This document shows, in pieces, positions 5,053 to 9,414 of a stretch of 9,414 bases of DNA. Position numbers and translations under genes: made by a program. The notes under the pieces were generated by a model. It was not told the origin of the DNA. It was given only the letters and a program-made list of their open reading frames with translations, and did not search any database. The stretch comes from Bifidobacteriaceae bacterium (lineage in GTDB: Bacteria > Actinomycetota > Actinomycetes > Actinomycetales > WQXJ01): NCBI GenBank assembly GCA_031258055.1, contig JAIRNM010000393.1:1-9414 (forward strand). The letters are read 5' to 3'. Position 1 is the stretch's first letter. The number at the start of each line of letters is the position of its first letter.

Positions 5053-6726
5053 CTATTGCAGTAGTTCGGCCAGGCCTTGGGTCAAGCTCAAGAACCAGCC
5101 TGGCACAAGACCAAGAACAAGCGTAAAGCCTAATGAGACCGCGATGGCGATCTGCGTCAAGCCGAGAGTCCGAACGCCGATCCCCAAGCCACCATCCAAG
5201 CCGCCTTCAGCTAGGCCAGAAGTGACCGCTTCCTCGGTCGCTGGCGCCTCGAAGAACATCGCCACGATCACCCGCGCGTAGAAGAACGCCGCCGCCGCCG
5301 AACAAGCCAGGCCAACTATCGCCAGCGGCCAGGCACCAGCCTCGAACGCGGCCGCGAAGACAGCGAACTTGGCCACGAAACCGGAAGTCAGAGGAATACC
5401 AGCGAATGACAGCAGGAAGATCGCGAAGGTACCCGCCAGCAGTGGTGACCGGCGTCCCAAGCCGCGCCATTGGTCCAGGCCGGTCGCCTCGCCCCGCATG
5501 TGCCCCTCGGAGTCGACTTCGCGCACGAGGGCGATGACGCCGAATCCGCCCACTGTCGCCACACCGTAGGTGAACAGGTAGAACAGCGAACCGGACAGTC
5601 CTTCTGGACTCAGCGACGCCACACCCGTCAAAATGAAACCAGCGTGGGCGATAGCCGAGTAAGCCAACAGCCGTTTGACGTCCTTTTGGACCAAACCGAT
5701 GACTGTGCCCACAACCATCGTCAAGATCGCAACCGTCCACAACACCGGTTTGAGATCCGCGATCAGCGACGGCACGGTGGAGTAGACGATTCGCAGCAGC
5801 ACACCGAAGGCGGCGATCTTAGTACAGGCCGCCATGAAGCCGGTGATCGGAGTAGGGGCGCCCTGATAGACATCCGGTGTCCAGGAATGGAACGGCACGG
5901 CACCGACTTTGAAGAACAATCCCACCAGGATGCCAACCACGCCAACGAACAAGATCGGGTCCAGCCCGTTCGGTGCGGCGACGGCCGTGGCGATCTCAGT
6001 CAACTTGAGCGAACCGGTTGCCCCGTACACCCAAGCGGCGCCGAACAGGAAGAAAGCGGAGGCGAAAGCGCCCAACAGGAAGTACTTCAAGGACGCTTCC
6101 TGCGACCAGAGCCGCCGGTGCCGTGCCATACCAACCAGCAGATAGAGCGGCAGGGACAGCACCTCAAGGGCGACGAACAAAGTGATCAGGTCCCCGGCCG
6201 CCGGGAACAGCATCATGCCGCCGATTGAGAACAGAACGAGCGGATAGACGTCGGTTTGGCTGATAGACCGGGCGCGGGCCTTATGTTCGTAGTCGGAGCC
6301 AGGGATGGCGGACGCTTGCGGCGCGAAGGCGTCATCCCCTTGGACGGTCCGATCCGCGATCACCAGTAGCGCGATCAGTCCGCAAGCGGCGATGGCCAGT
6401 TGCAGATAGAGCGCCATCGGGTCGATGACGACCGCGCCGTTGGCGTTGAAACCGGTCGCGTCACGGGAGTAAAGAGCCAGTTGCAGGGACAGCAGTCCGG
6501 CCGCTGCCACGGCTAGCAGCGACAAAGCGACTTGAGCTACCCGCAAGAAAGGCGGCTGCACGAAGACACGATCACGGCGCCGACTCGACGCCACCGCTTC
6601 GATCAGAGTTGAGGCGACAGCGGCGCCTAAGACAATCAGAACCGGGCTGAGGGTGGTCCAGTCGATACTGATCGCCGGTTCGCTCAGGACGGCGGGCGTC
6701 AGCAGGCCAAGGGTCAAGGTGCTCAT
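5053..6726 (-). CDS. nuoN: NADH-quinone oxidoreductase subunit N
   Basis: A 557-residue multispanning subunit of respiratory complex I, one of three antiporter-like proton channels in the membrane arm. Conserved channel residues are in place: Glu188 in FVALEVLSLPLYL, Lys214 in ASLKYF, Lys273 in FFKVGAVPFHSWTPDVYQGAP, Lys303 in CTKIAAF, His361 in YSAIAHAGF, and Lys453 in SGFVAKF. Many hydrophobic segments run along the protein, as expected for about 14 helices. A polar, charged loop at residues 128-158 (DDAFAPQASAIPGSDYEHKA...) is longer than in the E. coli protein, and the total length is at the long end for the family. The ATG at 6726 overlaps the nuoM stop by 4 bases (ATGA), a sign of translational coupling. 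The TAG stop is followed by the polyprenyl synthase. Confidence 0.98.
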   Translation of the reverse strand: MSTLTLGLLTPAVLSEPAISIDWTTLSPVLIVLGAAVASTLIEAVASSRRRDRVFVQPPFLRVAQVALSLLAVAAAGLLSLQLALYSRDATGFNANGAVVIDPMALYLQLAIAACGLIALLVIADRTVQGDDAFAPQASAIPGSDYEHKARARSISQTDVYPLVLFSIGGMMLFPAAGDLITLFVALEVLSLPLYLLVGMARHRRLWSQEASLKYFLLGAFASAFFLFGAAWVYGATGSLKLTEIATAVAAPNGLDPILFVGVVGILVGLFFKVGAVPFHSWTPDVYQGAPTPITGFMAACTKIAAFGVLLRIVYSTVPSLIADLKPVLWTVAILTMVVGTVIGLVQKDVKRLLAYSAIAHAGFILTGVASLSPEGLSGSLFYLFTYGVATVGGFGVIALVREVDSEGHMRGEATGLDQWRGLGRRSPLLAGTFAIFLLSFAGIPLTSGFVAKFAVFAAAFEAGAWPLAIVGLACSAAAAFFYARVIVAMFFEAPATEEAVTSGLAEGGLDGGLGIGVRTLGLTQIAIAVSLGFTLVLGLVPGWFLSLTQGLAELLQ

Positions 6727-8234
6727 GGCTGATCTCCTTCCTCTTGGACGCTGACTTGTTCGACCACCACCGCGGCCGGATCACTTAGTTTGTCCGTTAC
6801 TGGCGTGGGGCTGAAGCCCAGCACCAACAGCAAAGCAATCAGCGGTCCGACCACCCACAGTTCTCGCGCGCCTAAGTCGCGGGTACCCGCTAAGTCCTCT
6901 CGCACCGGTCCAGTGAAGATCTTCTGGTAGGCGATCAAGATGTAGAGCGCCGCCATGATCACGCCCAGGGCGGAGATGACAGCCGCCGCCGGCCAGCGCT
7001 GATAGCTGCCAACCAGAACCATGAACTCGGAGACGAAGGTCGAAAGACCGGGCAGGGCCACCGCCGACAGGCCGACCACCAGGAAGGTTCCAGCCAGCAG
7101 CGGCGTGGTGCGCTGCAAACCACCACCCATTAGGGTCATGTCTTGGGTGCCTCGGCGCGCTATCAAGAAGCCGGCCAATAGGAACAGGCCGCCGGTTGAG
7201 AGCCCGTGGTTGACCATATAGAAGGCCGAGCCAATCTCAGCTGTCTCAGTGAAGGCGAAGATGCCCAGCACAATGAACCCGAAGTGGGAAACCGACGTGT
7301 AGGCGATCATCCGGAGAATATCCTTCTGGCCTAGAGCCAGGAAGGCGCCCCAGAAGATTGAGACTACCGCCAGGACCACGATGACCGGAGCGGCCCAGCG
7401 TGAAGCATCCGGGAACAACGGCAAGCAGAGCGCCACCATGCCGAAGGTGCCAACTTTGTCCAAGACACCGACGAGCAGAACGGAGGTTCCGGGTTTGGCC
7501 GCTTGGGCGGCATCGGGCAACCAAGTGTGGACCGGGAACATCGGCGCCTTAACCGCGAAGGCGACAAAGAAAGCCAAGAAGATCAAGCGTTCCGCCTGGG
7601 CTGAGCCCCAGTCGATGCCCGTCAGGTTGTCCACCAGGAAGCCGTCGCGGCCACCCGGCCCTTCGGTCCAGACGGCGATCACTCCAGCGAGCATGACCAA
7701 ACCGCCGGCCAGCGAATAGAGCAGGAACTTCAAGGCCGCCTTCTTCGCCCCGGCGCCGCCGAACGAGCCGATCAGGAAGTAGACCGGGATCAGCATGGCC
7801 TCGAACAGAAGATAGAAGAAGAAGACGTCGCGGGCCGCGAAGACCGCGATCATGAAGGTCTCCAGGACCAGCACGAGGGCGGCGTAATGGGCTTGCCGGG
7901 CGGGTGAGGACTGTTCGCGCCAAGCCGCCAGGAGCACCACCGGCACCAAGATGACCGACAGCATGATCAGCACCAGACCAACACCGCTGACGCCAACCGC
8001 GTAGGAAACCCCGAAACCGGGAATCCACTCGTAGCGTTCGGCGAACTGAACGCCCAGGCCGGGACCACCAGCGAATTGGATCCAGATCACGATGGCGAGC
8101 ACCAGCACCACCAGCGACCAAACGAACGCGATCTGGCGGGCGTAGCGCCGCACCGGGCCGCCGCCCAACCAGACGATCAGGGCACCGACCGTCGGCGCCG
8201 CGATCAAGACTGTGAGCCAGGGAAAATCTTGCAT
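6723..8234 (-). CDS. nuoM: NADH-quinone oxidoreductase subunit M
   Basis: The 503-residue middle antiporter-like proton channel of complex I, in the cytoplasmic membrane. All key polar residues of the family are present: Glu145 in FEAMLIPVYFLIG, Lys229 in AVKAPMFPVHTWLPDAA, Lys260 in LLVGVLDKVGTFG, His317 in SVSHFGFI, His343 in VNHGLSTGG, and Glu403 in FVSEF. The length and start fit the family. The ATG at 8234 is preceded by GAGAGGAA about 5 bases upstream, and that site lies directly after the nuoL TGA. The stop overlaps the nuoN start by 4 bases. Nothing suggests loss of function. Confidence 0.98.
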   Translation of the reverse strand: MQDFPWLTVLIAAPTVGALIVWLGGGPVRRYARQIAFVWSLVVLVLAIVIWIQFAGGPGLGVQFAERYEWIPGFGVSYAVGVSGVGLVLIMLSVILVPVVLLAAWREQSSPARQAHYAALVLVLETFMIAVFAARDVFFFYLLFEAMLIPVYFLIGSFGGAGAKKAALKFLLYSLAGGLVMLAGVIAVWTEGPGGRDGFLVDNLTGIDWGSAQAERLIFLAFFVAFAVKAPMFPVHTWLPDAAQAAKPGTSVLLVGVLDKVGTFGMVALCLPLFPDASRWAAPVIVVLAVVSIFWGAFLALGQKDILRMIAYTSVSHFGFIVLGIFAFTETAEIGSAFYMVNHGLSTGGLFLLAGFLIARRGTQDMTLMGGGLQRTTPLLAGTFLVVGLSAVALPGLSTFVSEFMVLVGSYQRWPAAAVISALGVIMAALYILIAYQKIFTGPVREDLAGTRDLGARELWVVGPLIALLLVLGFSPTPVTDKLSDPAAVVVEQVSVQEEGDQP

Positions 8235-8247
8235 CGTTATTCCTCTC

Positions 8248-9414
8248 TCACATCAGGCCAGCTAGGACAATTGCCACCAGCAGGATCACGCCCGCCAGCA
8301 TGGTCGCCGCGTAGGAGCGGGCGTAGCCGTTCTGGAGCCGGGCTATCAGCCCGCCCACGCCTTGGATAAGCCAGGCCAATCCGCGTACCGACCCATCGAC
8401 GACGTCATCGTCCGCCTTGGTGGCGACGGTGACCAAGGCTTGGCCTGGCCGCACCAGCAAGACGTCGTTCAGTTCGTCCTGGTAGAGGTCAGCCCGGGCG
8501 GCCCGGATCAGCCCGTCGGCCGCTGGCGGTAGCACCGGCAGGTTGGCTTTGGCCGAGCCAAATCTGGTCCAAGCCAGCCAAGCCCCAATCAACACCAGCA
8601 CCAAGGTGGCGCCCATGATGACGTAGGCGTTTAGAACCGGTTCGCCGTGATGCCCCTCGATCAGGGCCGGGGCCAGATATTCGTCGAACTTGACCAGGGT
8701 CAGGATCAGGCCTAAGAAGACCGAACCCAGCGCCAGGACAATCATCGGCACCGTCATCAAGGGCGGGCTTTCATGCGGGTGCTGGTCGTCGGTCCAACGG
8801 GCTTTGCCGTAGAAGACCATGAAGAACAGCCGTGACATGTAGAAAGCGGTGATGCCGGCACCGACCATGGCCACTAGACCGAACACCCAGCCTTGCCAGA
8901 CGGCTCCGTCGGGCGGCACGAAGGCCTGCTCAATGATTTTGTCTTTGGAGAAGAAGCCAGCGAACGGCGGTATCCCCAAGATCGCTAGCCAGCCCATCAT
9001 AAAGGTCAGCCAGGTGATCTTCATGACTTTGTCGAGGGCGCCGAAGCGGCGCATATCCACTTGGTCCCGCATCGCGTGCATGACCGAACCAGCCCCTAGG
9101 AACATTCCCGCTTTGAAGAAGCCGTGGGTGAGCAGGTGCATGATGGCGAAGATGCCGCCGACTGGCCCCAGCCCGGCCGCCAGCATCATGTAGCCGATCT
9201 GGGACATCGTTGAGGCGGCCAAGGCCTTCTTCATGTCGTCTTTGGCGCAGCCAACGATCGCTCCGTACAACAGGGTGATGGCGCCAACTATCACCACCGC
9301 CAGGCGAGCGCCAGGGGCGGCCTCGAAGATCGGGCCGGATCGGACCACCAGGTAGACACCGGCTGTGACCATGGTGGCGGCGTGAATCAAAGCCGAGACC
9401 GGAGTTGGACCGGC
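8248..9414 (-). CDS. nuoL: NADH-quinone oxidoreductase subunit L (C-terminal part)
   Basis: The last 388 residues of the distal antiporter-like subunit of complex I; the frame stays open to the right edge, so roughly the first 230-250 residues are outside the window. The visible part begins inside the conserved [20 protein letters not shown]. It continues with [19 protein letters not shown] (fragment residues 58-76), the His/Lys-containing [18 protein letters not shown] (93-110), and [10 protein letters not shown] (151-160). The C-terminal third carries the linker to the lateral helix and a final hydrophobic segment ([16 protein letters not shown]). The TTG at 9390 is an internal Leu in SALIHAATM, not a start. 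The TGA lies 13 bases before nuoM, in the same operon. Confidence 0.98.
   Translation of the reverse strand, partial: AGPTPVSALIHAATMVTAGVYLVVRSGPIFEAAPGARLAVVIVGAITLLYGAIVGCAKDDMKKALAASTMSQIGYMMLAAGLGPVGGIFAIMHLLTHGFFKAGMFLGAGSVMHAMRDQVDMRRFGALDKVMKITWLTFMMGWLAILGIPPFAGFFSKDKIIEQAFVPPDGAVWQGWVFGLVAMVGAGITAFYMSRLFFMVFYGKARWTDDQHPHESPPLMTVPMIVLALGSVFLGLILTLVKFDEYLAPALIEGHHGEPVLNAYVIMGATLVLVLIGAWLAWTRFGSAKANLPVLPPAADGLIRAARADLYQDELNDVLLVRPGQALVTVATKADDDVVDGSVRGLAWLIQGVGGLIARLQNGYARSYAATMLAGVILLVAIVLAGLM

Noticed and set aside
5470..6228. 252-codon open frame on the plus strand opposite nuoN
   Set aside because: It is antisense to a clear nuoN gene; its Gln/Arg/His-rich content is the usual shadow of GC-rich codon bias and shows no domain.
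1..9414. CRISPR array, insertion sequence or prophage
   Set aside because: No regularly spaced short repeats, no transposase or integrase motifs and no target-site duplications were seen; gene content and codon use are uniform housekeeping type apart from the 442-1300 region.

Overview
The window looks like chromosomal DNA of a GC-rich actinobacterium. Coding regions favour G or C in third positions, several genes start with GTG or TTG, and a full set of proton-pumping complex I antiporter subunits is followed by a polyprenyl diphosphate synthase. A c-di-AMP riboswitch of the ydaO type sits in front of a secreted NlpC/P60 cell-wall hydrolase, an arrangement well known in actinobacteria. I cannot name a genus from the sequence.

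Nearly everything reads on the minus strand, so transcription runs from high to low coordinates. From the right edge: nuoL (its 5' part lies outside the window), nuoM, nuoN and a long-chain polyprenyl diphosphate synthase form a tight operon with gaps of 13, -4 and 22 bases. These encode three membrane subunits of NADH:quinone oxidoreductase and, by inference, the enzyme that makes the menaquinone tail, so electron carrier and electron consumer are made together. A 208-base spacer with an imperfect 59-base tandem repeat separates this operon from fprA, an adrenodoxin-type ferredoxin-NADP+ reductase.

Downstream of fprA is a regulatory region of about 320 bases. It contains three 11-base-phased direct repeats resembling an OmpR-family response-regulator site, a probable promoter, the c-di-AMP riboswitch, and then the NlpC/P60 endopeptidase gene. 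The last 1.3 kb is less orderly. A small plus-strand gene of unknown function (925-1300) appears frameshifted by a 4-base duplication in a (CCTG)3 run. A 483-base noncoding stretch rich in dyad symmetry follows, and the 5' part of an ABC-2-type transporter ATPase gene runs off the left edge.

Most of the window is ordinary housekeeping sequence. The parts most worth a second look are the layered control of the NlpC/P60 gene (phased repeats, riboswitch, and a possible Shine-Dalgarno-sequestering helix), the CCTG frameshift, and the tandem repeat ahead of fprA. I found no evidence of a wholly new system.
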